Made by a program: the position numbers and the translations under genes
From: Alentia gelatinosa
Taxonomy: Eukaryota > Annelida > Polychaeta > Phyllodocida > Polynoidae
Direction of reading: 5' to 3'
Assembly: GCA_950022655.1 (NCBI GenBank)
Contig: OX465587.1
Span: 32,429,716-32,493,715 of the forward strand
Length of the DNA: 64,000 bases
Shown: piece by piece, positions 21,688 to 32,419 of the stretch
How positions within the stretch are numbered: position 1 is the stretch's first letter
How the letters are laid out: every line of letters starts with the position of its first letter
The notes under the pieces: generated by a model
Told to the model about the DNA's origin: nothing
The model's database searches: none
The model's input: the letters and a program-made list of their open reading frames with translations, nothing else

Positions 21688-21846
21688 GGTATATAATAAA
21701 ATAAAAATGTATTACCTTACTGGTACATACTCACATACCGCGTTTCTTTTGATAAAAATATTCCACGAGCTCGCAGAGCGAGTGGAATATTTTTATCAAA
21801 AGAAACGCGGTATGTGAGTATGTACCAGCAAGGTATATACATTTTA
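21688..21846. mobile_element. Family G hairpin element, copy G2b, near-perfect stem
   Basis: Arms TACCGCGTTTCTTTTGATAA / TTATCAAAAGAAACGCGGTA and GTACATACTCACA / TGTGAGTATGTAC pair almost perfectly for about 65 bp. The apex is GAGCTCGCAGAGCGAG, the reverse-complement form of the G2a apex, so the loop is flipped between the two tandem copies. Confidence 0.85.
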
Positions 21847-21942
21847 TCTTATTATCTTAATTTCCGTACAACACCTAGGTGACGTACGGGGTATGTATGT
21901 GGCGTACTCGCCCAGAAGCAAAGTTAAAAATTGGATATCTGA

Positions 21943-22116
21943 TGGTATATAATAATATGAAAACAGGTATACTGTGTCTGTACGTGATAAATACTTAGTA
22001 GAATTTACGATAAAACGAGCCTCTGCCTTTGGCATCGGTTCGTTTTATCTTAAATTTTACAACATATCTATCACGTACAGCCACAGTAACCCTGTTTCCG
22101 TATATTATTATATACC
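21943..22116. mobile_element. Family G hairpin element, copy G3
   Basis: 174 bp between GGTATATAATAATATG and TATATTATTATATACC. Stem CTGTACGTGATAAATA..ACGATAAAACGA pairs with TCGTTTTATCTTAAAT..TATCACGTACAG. The apex is GCCTCTGCCTTTGGCATCGG. Confidence 0.82.
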
Positions 22117-22460
22117 TGTGGTAGTATATCCTACACATACGGCCCACTCCTACCCATGTCGTATTTATATCTGTACAACACCTAGGTGACGTACAGGGTA
22201 CAGTAGAACTCCGCCTAACGGACACCCCGCGTTAACAGACACCTTTGCTCGGAACGGTTCCCTCTATTGGATGTTTATTTTAACCTCGCGTAAGCGGGCA
22301 CCCCGCCTTCGGCATCGGTTCGTTTTATCGTCAATGTTACCGCGTATTTATCACATACAGCCACAGTAACCCTGTTTCCGTATATTACTTATTAACAAAA
22401 CATGACATTCACAGACACGGCGATGACATGTGTCAGTCATACCACCCCGGCGGGTAATAC
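22117..22460. mobile_element. Fragments of families G and H (internal block), nested
   Basis: TATACCTGTGGTAGTATATC and a CCCACTCCTACCCATG block repeat 20760. ACCCCGCGTTAACAGACACC and CGCGTAAGCGGGCACCCCGC at 22225-22310 resemble the internal block of H1 (GCTTATGCAGGGTGTCTGCG). CTTCGGCATCGGTTCGTTTT at 22312-22331 is a half copy of G3, so a second element has replaced the left half. Confidence 0.55.
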
Positions 22461-22573
22461 GATCCGGGGTCAGGGGTTCGGGGACGGGCCGCATGCTAAT
22501 GTCCTCCTGTTGTGTATCAGGAGGTATGAGGACCGCCCACAGAGACCTGGGGGACGCTTAGTGAGCTAGGGTC

Positions 22574-22885
22574 TTAAGCCCAATGCCCATCTACCGATTT
22601 CGGAACATTTATGTTCGTTTGTCGGCGACAAACGGACGGTAATTTGGCTCACCGAAGGCATCCTAACGGAGTCGGCCGTAGTCGGTAGATGTAGGACAGC
22701 TAGTTAAGGGTCAGCCAACGATTAGTAGACCGATTTGCTTAGGACTAATATCCAGCACCCCATCTCCTCAATGTCTGCCGGTCCAGAGAAGGGTTACATA
22801 ATTTGCCTGCGACAAGTTCACCGACTCCTATACGATTTGGAAACTAATCGCTCAACCCTGAATCGGTAGATGGGCATCAGGCTTT
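22574..22885. mobile_element. Family D MITE, copy D2
   Basis: 312 bp, AAGCCCAATGCCCATCTACC to GGTAGATGGGCATCAGGCTT. Internally collinear with D1 (CGGACGGTAATTTGGCTCAC, TAGTAGACCGATTTGC, CTAATATCCAGCACCCCATC). The palindrome TTGTCGGCGACAA sits near the left end. Confidence 0.85.
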
Positions 22886-22937
22886 GCATGAAGACCTAGA
22901 CTGCCTCCAGTCCCTGCATCCTATAGCTACCCTCCTC

Positions 22938-23037
22938 GTTGGCCAGTCAGAGAAGGATACATACTTTAATAAACTGTATTTCTATTGCGTTTAATCATAT
23001 AATGAATGTTCATAGTCAAAGACTTGAGCAAGTCTAA
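22938..23037 (+). repeat. Repeat R, copy 1
   Basis: AGAAGGATACATACTTTAAT, TTTAATCATATAATGAATGT and CAAAGACTTGAGCAAGTCTA recur at 28595-28688 with a few changes. Its nature is unknown. Confidence 0.65.
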
Positions 23038-23223
23038 TGACGATCCTTTTCTGATTTCGTTCAAGGGCTATTTTTTATAATATCTAAGTCTGTTCTCTGA
23101 GACTTATTAGCCTGCATAACGTCTTCCATGAGTGCTGAATAAATTGACTGACATCGTCCCTTGTTCTCTATAGCATACAGAAAAGGGTCTATACAAATGA
23201 TCCTGGATTTTTAAATGGGCCCC
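23038..23223. mobile_element. Family A palindromic MITE, copy A6, left end replaced
   Basis: The right end is well preserved (ACAGAAAAGGGTC..TTTTTAAATGGGCCCC). The left terminal bases are missing and repeat R directly abuts. GGGGGCTGTTGAATAAACTA just downstream (23225) may be another left end. Confidence 0.65.
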
Positions 23224-24239
23224 TGGGGGCTGTTGAATAAACTACGAACGACAATTAAGTATCTTGAAATTATCTTTGGGGTCATAGTGTTGTTTGAAAT
23301 AATGTGTTGTAAGCATAAGATGTTTTGATGATAAAAGTAACCTAAAGCTCTTAAAAGGTGCTGTATACAAATACGGTCATTTAGAAAATATCTTCTGTTT
23401 TGCCGTGCAACACTGAATGGAAAACATCGTCCAGGATGTCGTTTATCGTTGGAGTGGAATATGGAAAGCCGTATTTTCCGAGGAGGATACAAAAGAAAAA
23501 CGTTCCTCGCATGCCAAGTAATGACAACATCGGTCGCCATTTTCTTTTTACATTGATAACTTAGATTTGCAATACTGAATGATAAATACAACATTACCAA
23601 TACGCAATATCCTGGCATTCGCTCAGATATTACTACTCAGAATACGACTAAGCATATCAAAACCATGATGATTCTGTGTATTTATTCACAAGTACACATA
23701 TCAAATATCAATTACTCACTAATTGATATTCTAATATAGGATACTCATCTATACAGATTTCAAATATCAGTTATTAGAAATGTCACATTTCCAGCTTTGA
23801 AAATAGAGGAATATGATATGTTATTGAACATGGAAATATGCGCCTCATATTGCGCATCAAAGCTGACATTTTCACGCAGAATGGAGACTGTTTCTATGTC
23901 CATATTTGGTGACGGGGTCATTAATTGTCTCCTTGTCGCTGCTACTACCACCTCCGTCTCTACCCAACTAGTAATATGTGGAGACAGGTTTAGGGTACCT
24001 TTATGAAATCTGTTCTGAGTTGTTTAGGTATGTATAGACGTATCGAGTTCGAAGATTAAATTTCATTAATGCAACCTCACTGATTCCGAATGAATCGATG
24101 ACATAGAAAGTGAATAAAAGGGCTTTTTTCCATCAATTTTAGGTATGTGATAATAAAAAAAGATAGTGACTGAGTGTGTAGGAATGTCATTCTGAATTTT
24201 CAAATCCACTATGTCGACTGAATTCGCATAGATTTCTCG
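23224..24239. other. No gene seen
   Basis: AT-rich unique sequence. A 135-codon minus-strand frame (23211-23618) has no recognisable domain. It overlaps the MITE end and is probably chance. Confidence 0.4.
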
Positions 24240-24365
24240 TACGACCATGCGACAATGCGAATACATGCGACTGTGCGAACACATGCGAAAATGTTAAAAG
24301 GTTTTAATATTGTCGCATGCCGGTCGCATATCCACGCGAGTTCGCATGAGACATGCAACTCTCAA
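24240..24365. repeat. CATGCGA-type degenerate short repeat
   Basis: ACCATGCGACAATGCGAATA, ACATGCGACTGTGCGAAC and related words recur at 24244-24290, and again as CGCATGCCGGTCGCATATCC on the opposite strand at about 24313-24332. This gives a loose inverted arrangement. Confidence 0.5.
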
Positions 24366-24406
24366 GCACACACCTGATCCAATAAAGCGAATTTTTCATG
24401 TGACCT

Positions 24407-24627
24407 GGGGCCCGTTTCATATTCCAGGGTCGTACATGAAGACCATTTTCTGCACCCTGCTCAAGGGTTATCATTTAATAATATTTAAGTCCGTTCGCTA
24501 AGACAGTATTAGTCATCCATAAGGTCGTACATAAGTGTTGAATAAAGTTGATCCACATCGTCCCTGGGTTTCTACGGCTTACAGAAATTGGTCTACGTGT
24601 ACGATCTTAGATTATTAAACGGGCCCC
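24407..24627. mobile_element. Family A palindromic MITE, copy A7
   Basis: 221 bp. Left end GGGGCCCGTTTCATATTCCA, right end TAGATTATTAAACGGGCCCC. The outer flanks continue the palindrome by two bases (CT / AG). Confidence 0.8.
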
Positions 24628-24917
24628 AGGCGTACTCCATGCGAGCGTGTGCGAACGCTAGATTCACCTTGGTGGATTTGGCGCTTCAGTCTTTTGTAAC
24701 ATAAGATACATATTTTATATTACTACATACCTATAGGCGAATGTCTCACTTTCACTGGCCAGGGAACTGTTTCAAAACCATAGACTTAACCCACGTTTTG
24801 AAACAGCTCCCACTGGAGTACAGATTCCGTTCATCACTGAGTGACGAAAGAATATCCATACGTCCCTCCGTACCACGTAACCACTCAATCTGCTATTTAG
24901 TGACTTAATGATTTCTA
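24628..24917. other. No gene seen
   Basis: A short inverted word pair, GGGAACTGTTTCAAAACC and GTTTTGAAACAGCTCCC, lies at 24763-24812. It looks like another small hairpin with 19-bp arms. Confidence 0.45.
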
Positions 24918-25100
24918 GGTATATAATAATAAAGAGACACAGTGAGTGTGACTTAATTCCATCTGTTCCTCCATATTTTGGTCAGAAATACTCACCTCGT
25001 TCTTCGAACTCGATGAGTATTTCTGACCAATCAGAGCCCAGCATACACTGTACGTACAGTATTTCTGTTTCATTTGTCTATATCAAGTCGAGATAAAAAA
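24918..25100. mobile_element. Family G-type element G5 with a perfect 16-bp stem
   Basis: It starts GGTATATAATAATAAAG. TGGTCAGAAATACTCA (24979-24994) and TGAGTATTTCTGACCA (25014-25029) are exact complements around the loop CCTCGTTCTTCGAACTCGA. The right end is not as clear as in G3. Confidence 0.65.
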
Positions 25101-25414
25101 AATCTCTGAACATATTCTATTCAGTCGCACTTACTATGTCTCTATATATTTTGCTGCATGGAGTTGTCCCCCTGTATTAACTACCATATAAGGAATAGAG
25201 TAGTCCCAGTAGCCAATGACTGCATTCGGAGCAAACCACGACCTTCACCCTGACCTCCTTACATGATATTTATATCGCCTTGGGACAGTTCTACAGTCTA
25301 TAGTTGACCTAAAATCTAATGGGCCACAACCACCCTCTTTGTGTGACAAAAGACCTTGAATGGCCATAAGAACGGGCTGAGTAACCACGTTTCCTCTTCA
25401 TATTCCCCGCAAAT
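25101..25414. other. No gene seen
   Basis: Unique-looking sequence without supported features. Confidence 0.4.
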
Positions 25415-25936
25415 ACTGGAGAAGTCGACCCGTAACGAACTCGACCCATAACGAACTCGACCCGTTTTAAGAACTCGACCCGCAACGAACTCGTTCCGTT
25501 CTCAATTCAAGTGTCTCAACTGTGGATGAATACTATATTTAATAGTAAATATGCTATCTTGGCTTCAAATTTTGTCTTCTCTGGGGAGGAAAACAAACAG
25601 AAAAACTTTCCTAACCCTAACCCTAACCCTATCCCTATCCCTAACCTTAACCCTAACCCTTTCCCTAACCCTATCCCCAACCCGATCCCTAACCCTTTCC
25701 CTAACCCTAACCCTATTCCTAACCCTATCCTTAACCATATCCCTAACCCTATCCCTAACCTTAACCTATCCATAACCCTATCCCTAACTAATCAGACCTT
25801 TCATTCTATATGAAAATGTCTTAATTATAAGTATCTGAAACGGGTCGAGTTCTCCAACCGAATTCTCCAAAACAGGTCGAGTTCTCCAGACAACTACGGG
25901 TCGAGTTCGTTTCGGGTTGAGTTCTCCAGTAACCTT
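25415..25936. repeat. Inverted repeat enclosing a telomere-like array
   Basis: The left arm has ACTGGAGAAGTCGACCCG and several GAACTCGACCC words (25418-25505). The right arm has GGGTCGAGTTC and GGGTTGAGTTCTCCAGT (25843-25931). The arms are themselves short tandem repeats and are inverted around the CCCTAA-type array. Confidence 0.8.
25608..25795 (-). repeat. Degenerate (CCCTAA)n telomere-type array
   Basis: CCTAACCCTAACCCTAACCC grades into CCTATC, CCTTTC and CCTTAA variants. The animal telomere unit TTAGGG reads on the minus strand. Degeneracy and position inside the window indicate an interstitial array, not a chromosome end. Confidence 0.9.
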
Positions 25937-26283
25937 CCCCGCACCTCTCCACCACTGCCCCCTTACTAATCCGTCACGCCTCAGTTGATCCGTTAATCCT
26001 GGCGGCTAAGGCGAGAATTATAGGTGTATCGATCAACCCCCTGCCGCCCCCTAACGGAGAGATTGAGTGATACCCGCTGGCCCTAACCCGACCTTCTCTT
26101 TGTGAGATTACAAATTGGATGCAATAAATCCTGAATGCCTCTGGGATAGAGTCTCAGGTTGAAAAAGCTAACATATGAGATTTCTTTGAAGGTTATTTGA
26201 TTTGGGTTTTACGCAACAGTTATTACACTGCGTAGAAGTGATTCTGGGGATTCATTTTTATCTTGATGGTAAGGTGGGATGGC
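25937..26283. other. No gene seen
   Basis: GC-moderate unique sequence. No repeat or exon identified. Confidence 0.4.
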
Positions 26284-27108
26284 ACTTCTATAAGCCATTT
26301 TCCACTGACCGACTATTCGCCACCGATCTGCAGTCGGGAACCACCGATGCCAGATCGGTGAATGGAAACAGACATGCAGAGAAGTGCTCACCGATTAATT
26401 GTGCATAGATTATGCAATAAGGCCACCACCACGATGGTCATTGTGTTTAGAGGACAGTTCTGTCGTTGTGGACCTGTTAAATGCGGCAGAAACAAGGCTT
26501 AAGGCCTGTTTCCATTGGTCGACAAAAACGGTGTAGATTTTCTATGTTCTGCTAGTAGCCTATTTACATTTTGCGTTAGAAGTGGTAAAGGTCCATTGGT
26601 GGTTCCTGACTGTATATCAATGATGTACAATATACTGCTATACACTACACCCTCACCGATTTTTAGATTCCGACGTGCAGTCGTTGGCCATCACCAACCG
26701 ATTACATGAGAACTCAATTAATCGGTGCCGTTTTCATCGGCCAGTGGAAAATGGATTTTTAGGGAACACAGATAATCAGTGATATATTCGTCAGCCTATA
26801 GGCCCATTTCCATTGCTGATATCCCATCACCGATTTACAGTCAGGAGCCACTGATGGACGTTTGGCACTGCTGACTCAAAATCGGTCAATCACAATGACC
26901 CAGCTCGTGAAATGACCCATGACCTTTTCTGCTTGATTATGCAATGTGGCACCACCCACCACTGAGTGAAAGCTTGGTCACTGAGTGAAATCTATTACCC
27001 TCACTGGTTTTTCCATACCTACGCACAGTCAGTGGCACCACCGACAGATTTTCTGGGTAATTCAAAAAATCTATACCCTTTTGGTCAGCCAATGGAAACA
27101 GGCCTAAT
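26284..27108. mobile_element. Family F MITE cluster (two or three copies)
   Basis: Repeated words: CCATTTTCCACTGACCGAC, AGGCCTGTTTCCATTGGTCG, GGCCCATTTCCATTGCTGAT, ACAGTCAGGAGCCACTGATG, and the closing CAGCCAATGGAAACAGGCCT at 27085-27104. Several copies are partly deleted and lie head to tail. The best continuous copy is 26798-27104, about 307 bp. Confidence 0.7.
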
Positions 27109-27534
27109 GGAGAATCCGCTGCACGGCCTCAGTGGCCTACACTGGTCACTCTCCGTATGATAGCCGTCTTCAGGGCACAATCCCCCGCCACTCTCCCCCC
27201 GAGGCTCTGTCTGCTAACCTGGGCCTCATTTCCCACGAGACGCATCCCGAGATCCCGCGAGATCAGTCACGTGCCCCAGTCACGTGGACAGGTGCTGGAC
27301 TGAGCTGGTTACCGGTGTAGATAGATATTGGGGCCTATTATCGCCCAAGTTGGTCACCCCCGTCTCATACGCTACTAGTGCTGATATTGCTGTACAATAT
27401 CACTGTTACTTTCAGGTACATATTCTGTAGATTTATTACCATTTAGAAATTTTCATTTAGCTAAATTTCATAGTCGCAGCCAATTCTTATCCTCCTATGG
27501 CACCAGTGGTATTGTATTCAGCGGTGTATTGGAT
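27109..27534. promoter_or_regulatory. CpG-richer patch with CGCGAGA and paired E-boxes
   Basis: TCCCGCGAGATCAGTCACGT at 27252-27271 is followed by a second CACGTGGAC near 27280. The CGCGAGA plus CACGTG combination also occurs at 55.88 kb, next to a possible first exon. Here no ATG with a clear exon follows. The rest of the interval is featureless. Confidence 0.3.
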
Positions 27535-27785
27535 TATTAAACATACCCCTACGAGTATACCAGTCAATTCTCCATGGTCTAGATCCTGTGTGTCAACCAT
27601 TCTTGTATTGCGTACAGGGCTGAGAAAGCACCTCGTTTTGGTCAAAGTTGTTGTTCTCCAAGTCGTTTGAATGCTATGTGATGTTCAATGTGCTGTCACC
27701 TCGTTCATATCACCCCACAGCAAACTCGTGAAGAAAATTGTATTTGACCAAAACCTGTTGCTTTAGTCTTTAATATCTCATAATT
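27535..27785 (+). mobile_element. Double-hairpin element, family C, left-truncated copy
   Basis: It begins inside the module (CCCCTACGAGTATACCAGTC, TTCTCCATGGTCTAGATCCT). It continues through GTACAGGGCTGAGAAAGC to the hairpin (TCGTTTTGGTCAAAGTTGTT / ATTTGACCAAAACCTGTTGC), with a conserved TCACCTCGTTCATATCAC apex side. Confidence 0.65.
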
Positions 27786-27886
27786 GGATATTTGTATATC
27801 AGCACTATTTCACAAAGACCACGATGAGACCAACCTTTTATATCGTTCTTAGATACATTCCAGGCAGCAGTAGAGATGAGAGCACT

Positions 27887-28246
27887 GTAAGGTCACTAAA
27901 AAAACTTGTTTCTCATCAAGCCATGAAAAATATGACGAGGGCGCCATCTTTATTTTTGCTGGATTAAAGACGGCTTTTGAAATGACAAGCCCCATAGTTT
28001 GACAGTATGTGGCAGCACAGAACTATTACTTGTGTAAGCAGTATGAAGCGAGATATGAATACCACGGTTTTGGGGAATACCTAGATACACATAATACTAC
28101 ATTGAATGCATCCCTGACATCAGGAGCTTTGATTTGATGCGAAATAAACATATCTTTCATGACACCTATCAAGGTTCATCTTATTGAAAAACAATCTTTT
28201 TTGCTGACGCGCGGTGATGAAAAACAAGTATTTTTGAGTGGCCTAA
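27887..28246. mobile_element. Family H MITE, copy H2
   Basis: AAGGTCACTAAAAAAACTTG and TTTCTCATCAAGCC at the left; GCGCGGTGATGAAAAACAAG and GAGTGGCC at the right. Flanked by TAA on the right. The centre contains TTGATTTGATGCGAAATAAA, as in H1. Confidence 0.75.
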
Positions 28247-28594
28247 AGTCCTTGAATACTATGGCTACGCTCCTTGCTGGGATACAGGGACTGGTACCAT
28301 CGGTAATGGTGTTGGATTACTGGCATTGTTTAACTCCTGGATTTCCAACACTCTCCACACAGATATCCTGGCTACTGGTCAGGATATCTGGTGGGAGAAT
28401 GATACCCTCTCACTTTGATCTTAATCAGGTCACAGTCAGGAGCAGGCGGAATTTATTGCTATGTCAGCACAGGCGGCCAGGGAACTGAAGGAGGGGAGCG
28501 GGTAGGGGTAGGAGGAAGTATAGGGTTACAGGGAGTGGCTTGGGGTCATAAACAGGAGATTCTGTTCATAGTGGACAAATCTTTCATTCATGGA
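28247..28594. other. No gene seen
   Basis: A + strand frame of 109 codons spans 28159-28488 but starts inside MITE H2 and has no recognisable domain. A short palindromic region with ATATCCTGGCTACTGGTCAG and GATATCTGG is near 28362. Not supported as a gene. Confidence 0.4.
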
Positions 28595-28688
28595 CCAGTC
28601 ACAGAAGGATATATATTATAATGAACTGTTTTTCTGATTGTATTTAATCATTTAATGAATGTTCATAATCAAAGACTTGGACAAGTCT
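28595..28688 (+). repeat. Repeat R, copy 2
   Basis: Matches 22938-23037 in order and orientation (AGAAGGATATATATTATAAT, CAAAGACTTGGACAAGTCTA). This copy is not next to a family A MITE, so R is independent of A. Confidence 0.65.
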
Positions 28689-28904
28689 AGGGCGCTCCAT
28701 CCGTCACAGGTTTACAGGACTCTCCTCCTGTACCAGCGATGTGTACAACTCCCCCCTCCTCCTCCTCCCGCCGCTCCTCCAGCCCCCCTCCGGGCGTGGC
28801 CGGCGTGTCTGACCACCTTAACGGTGATTGGTGCGACCTGAGCCGGCTACGAGACGGAGTGAACCCTGGAGGGCAGACAACTACACCCTGATGAACCCCG
28901 CCAC
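28689..28904. other. GC-rich unique patch
   Basis: A C-rich stretch (CCCCCCTCCTCCTCCTCCCG) and GGGCGTGGCC at about 28794 (Sp1/KLF-like). Promoter activity is possible but unsupported by a first exon. Confidence 0.3.
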
Positions 28905-29000
28905 CTCTACCAGTACCATCACCACTACCATTACCATTACCACTACCACTACCACTACCATTACCATAACCACCTCCACCACCACCCCTACCTCATGAAC
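28905..29000 (+). repeat. (ACCACT/ACCATT)n short tandem repeat
   Basis: CCATCACCACTACCATTACC and similar 6-bp steps. It grades into the 52-bp array downstream, which probably grew out of it. Confidence 0.85.
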
Positions 29001-29775
29001 CCCACCACCACTACTACAGACACAGACCCCACTGCTACCACTACCACTACCACTACCACTCTGTGATAAACCCCACCACTACCACAGACACAAACCCCAC
29101 TGCTACCACCACTACCCCCACCACTACCACAGACACCTGATGAACCCCCACCTCTACCCTCACCACTACCACAGACACCGATCCCACTAATACCACCACC
29201 TGATGAACCCCCACCTCTACCCTCACCACTACCACAGACACCGATCCCACTACCACCACTCTCCCCGTGATGAACCACCACTACCAGAGACACCGATCCC
29301 ACTACCACCACTCTCCCCGTGATGAACCACCACTACCAGAGACACCGATCCCACTACCACCACTCTCCCCGTGATGAACCACCACTACCAGAGACATCGA
29401 TCCCACTACCACCACTCTCCCCATGATGAACCACCACTACCAGAGACACCGATCCCACTACCACCACTCTCCCCGTGATGAACCACCACTACCAGAGACA
29501 CCGATCCCACTACCACCACTCTCCCCGTGATGAACCACCACTACCAGAGACATCGATCCCACTACCACCACTCTCCCCGTGATGAACCACCACTACCAGA
29601 GACACCGATCCCACTACCACCACTCTCCCCGTGATGAACCACCACTACCAGAGACACCGATCCCACTACCACCACTCTCCCCGTGATGAACCACCACTAC
29701 CAGAGACACCGATCCCACTACCACCACTCTCCCCGTGATGAACCACCACTACCACCACCCCCACCACTACCGAGG
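29001..29775 (+). repeat. 52-bp minisatellite, about 10 near-identical units after diverged ones
   Basis: Unit: ACCACCACTCTCCCCGTGAT, GAACCACCACTACCAGAGAC and ACCGATCCCACT. The first ~225 bp are diverged variants. From 29225 the copies are almost identical, indicating recent expansion. Confidence 0.93.
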
Positions 29776-29917
29776 TCCACTCTCTTCTATTAACCCCACC
29801 CAGGCAAAGGTTCTATCTAAAGTGTAAACATGATTAGGGTATGTCTGTTTAATTCCAACTGAGAATCCGCATAGTTAGTCCGCAATCACCCGTCCCCTAG
29901 TCACGAATTATCAGGCC

Positions 29918-30512
29918 TGTAACTCTGTTTCTCTTTCTCTTTGCCCTCCTCCCTCATCTGGTGTTTCACCCTCCCTCTTCCCTTCCTTGTCATCCCTTTC
30001 TCTCTGTCTCTGTGTCTGTCTTGCCCTCTCTGTCTGCCTGTCTTTCTGTGTATCTCTTTCTTCCTAATCTATCTCCCCTCTCTCATTTCTCTCCTCTCTC
30101 TTCCCTCTATCTCTATGTCTCCTCTCTCTCATTCTCTCTCCCCTCTCTCTTAATCTATATCTTACTACCTCTCTCCTCTCTTCTCTCTCCAGTTCTCCCT
30201 ATTGCTACCTCTCTCCTCTCTCACTCCGTTCTCTCTCATCGCTCTCTCCTTGCTATTCTCCCCCTCGATCCTTTCTTACACATTTCTCGCATACTCTCTC
30301 CCCTCTATCATTCTCTATCTCCTTTACTATCTCTCTTCTCTCACTTATTTTCTCTCCCTCTCTCACTCTCTTTCTCCCTTACTATCTTTCTCCTCTCTCG
30401 CTCTCTTTCCTCTTACTCACTTTCCCCTCTCTCTCACATCTCTCTCCTCTCTCTCATATCCGTCTTTCCCCTCCTCCCCCTCTCTCACTTTCTCTCCGAC
30501 CGTCTAATTTCC
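29918..30512 (+). repeat. 600-bp polypyrimidine tract (CT-rich)
   Basis: Almost only C and T on the + strand (CTCTCTCTCATTCTCTCTCC and similar). It has H-DNA potential. Long Ser/Leu/Pro-rich frames follow from composition. Confidence 0.9.
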
Positions 30513-31084
30513 AATCACTACCACCACAAGTAAAAAGCCATTTCATCTTCAAGGTAAACATCACAGTAAATACGGTCATTTCTTTCCCACGCCAAGATTT
30601 CACCCTTAACCCACCTCTGGTTTATTTTCTGCTGCACACTGCCAAAAGTTCCAACATGAATGAACTTCACTCCAAGCGAAAATCCCCACAGATGACCTTC
30701 ACCCTGCCTCCTTTCCTCCTCCTCCTCCCCCTGACTCCAGCATCTGCCCTGAGCTCATCCATTCACCCTGCTACTACACAAAGCCAAATTTATCGCTGAA
30801 ATAATATGTCTTTTAAAATATGTCCGAGTTATTGTGCATCTCGTTTCATGCAGAGAAGGTTCATTGTAGTTGGGCCATAAAGAAGCCAGAAAAGGGTAGC
30901 AGGGCAGTAAGTGTGCAGTTAACTACACAAATGACCATGAAAAAGACATTTAGGCAGCTGGTGTTCCCTGTGGAGCAGAGTCTGCAGTCAGCCCGCCTTA
31001 AAAGGTTTACCTCCTGGATCCCGCCCTGCATAATGCATACAGAAAGCTCCACTCATCTCGCCACCGGTATCTCGACACCACGCT
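30513..31084. other. No gene seen
   Basis: Unique-looking sequence. A + strand frame of 148 codons (30820-31266) starts here but its second half is tandem array. The first ~85 codons have no recognised domain. Confidence 0.4.
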
Positions 31085-31850
31085 ACATCAGCAGCCCGCA
31101 ACGTTTGTCGTGGGGTAAATGGGGGACACTACGCCACATCGCCAACATGCTATGTTTATTGTGGTGTAAATGGGGGACATTATGCTACATTGCCAGCCCA
31201 CTACTTTTATCATGGGGTATATGGAGGACACTATGCTACATCGCCAACATGCTATGTTTATTGTGATGTAAATGGGGGACACTATGCCACATCGCCAACA
31301 TGATATGTTTATTGTGGTGAAAATGGGGGACATCATGCTACATCACCAGCATGCTTTGTTTGTCGTGGGGTAAATGGGGGACACTATGCCACATCGCCAA
31401 CATGCTATGTTTATTGTGGTGTAAATGGGGGACATTATGCTACATTGCCAGCCCACTACTTTTATCATGGGGTATATGGGGGACACTATGCTACATCGCC
31501 AACATGCTATGTTTATTGTGGTGAAAATGGGGGACATTATGCTACATCACCAGCATGCTACGTTTGTCGTGGGGTAAACGGGGGAGACAACGCTACATCA
31601 CACACCCGCTATGGTTATCACGGGGTAAATGGGGGACACTACACTACATCACCAGCTTATTACGTTTGTCTTGGGGTAAACAGGGGACACCAAGCTACAT
31701 CACCAGCCCGCAACGTTTGTCGTAGGGTAAATGGGGAACCCTACGCCACATCGCCAACATGCTATGTTTATTGTGGTGTAAAAGGATAACATTATGTTAC
31801 ATTGCCAGTTCGCTAAATTTCTTTTGGGGTAAATGGCTACATTGCGACGC
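31085..31850. repeat. 51-bp minisatellite array, about 15 copies, inverted relative to 8.4 kb
   Basis: Unit CACTATGCTACATCGCCAAC, ATGCTATGTTTATTGTGG and TGTAAATGGGGGA is the reverse complement type of the 8.42-9.43 kb unit. The + strand frame gives a 17-residue repeat (GHYATSP.CYVYCGVNG). Confidence 0.92.
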
Positions 31851-32340
31851 CATTACGGTTCTCATGCTTTATTGCAACATTTAGATTCTACTCCGAGGGA
31901 AATTACATAATTACAACGAAGTGAAGTGTATGTCTTCTCCCCGCCAGCCTCGTACAGGCCAGTAAAAGGCACCCCACCCTCCTCGTTCACCTTACATCCT
32001 CTGCCCTCCCCCGCCTCTGGGCAGGTCAGAAGACAAGGCAGGAAGGCAGGGTTTTGTTGGCAGGCAGTGGCTTTTGAGTTTACTGGTGGAAAAGTCAAAC
32101 GTGGTGAGTGGAGTGAGCGGGTCAGTGTGTGTGAGCAGCTCCGTGTAACACGAGGAGGGAGTTACTCACACGTACGTTAAGCCTCAGACTCAGCCAATGT
32201 GAACTGATCTCTCATATTCATTTTACATCTATTATGAAATCCCCATTTAAAATGGTTTTTTTAGTTTGTTTGGATAGTTTAACGTCCAATATGTTCTATT
32301 AGACTTAAGTTGGGTTTGAGTTTGGGTAGAGAAAAGGGTC
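31851..32340. other. No gene seen; antisense SINE tail at 32255-32325
   Basis: TTTAACGTCCAATATGTTCT (32278-32297), followed by ATTAGACTTAAG, is the reverse complement of the SINE tail at 39.57 kb, with GTTTGTTTGG before it. The rest of the interval is unique. A possible donor, AACGTGGTGAGTGG, is at 32098. Confidence 0.5.
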
Positions 32341-32419
32341 TGCAGTGGGACATTCAAAATTTATGGGACCACAGGAAACCACTTCCTATTGTTTCTATGT
32401 TACCAGAAACCATTGGATA

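Larger units (their letters stand above)
20724..22116 (+). repeat. Tandem duplication of a ~500-bp unit with family G hairpins
   Basis: TGTGCCAGTATGTTACACAA begins unit 1 (20831) and unit 2 (21335), about 500 bp apart. Both share GGTATTAAATATATACCGG, TACCACCCTACTTTGAATAC, CACAGGAGTTGAAGGG and a terminal hairpin. Unit 2 has a ~25-bp insertion near 21500. G3 follows at 21943. The word GACATGTGTCAGTCATACCA lies upstream at 20724 and again downstream at 22426. Confidence 0.85.

Noticed and set aside
29961..30533. 190-codon Ser/Leu/Pro-rich frame
   Set aside because: Pure consequence of the CT-rich polypyrimidine tract.
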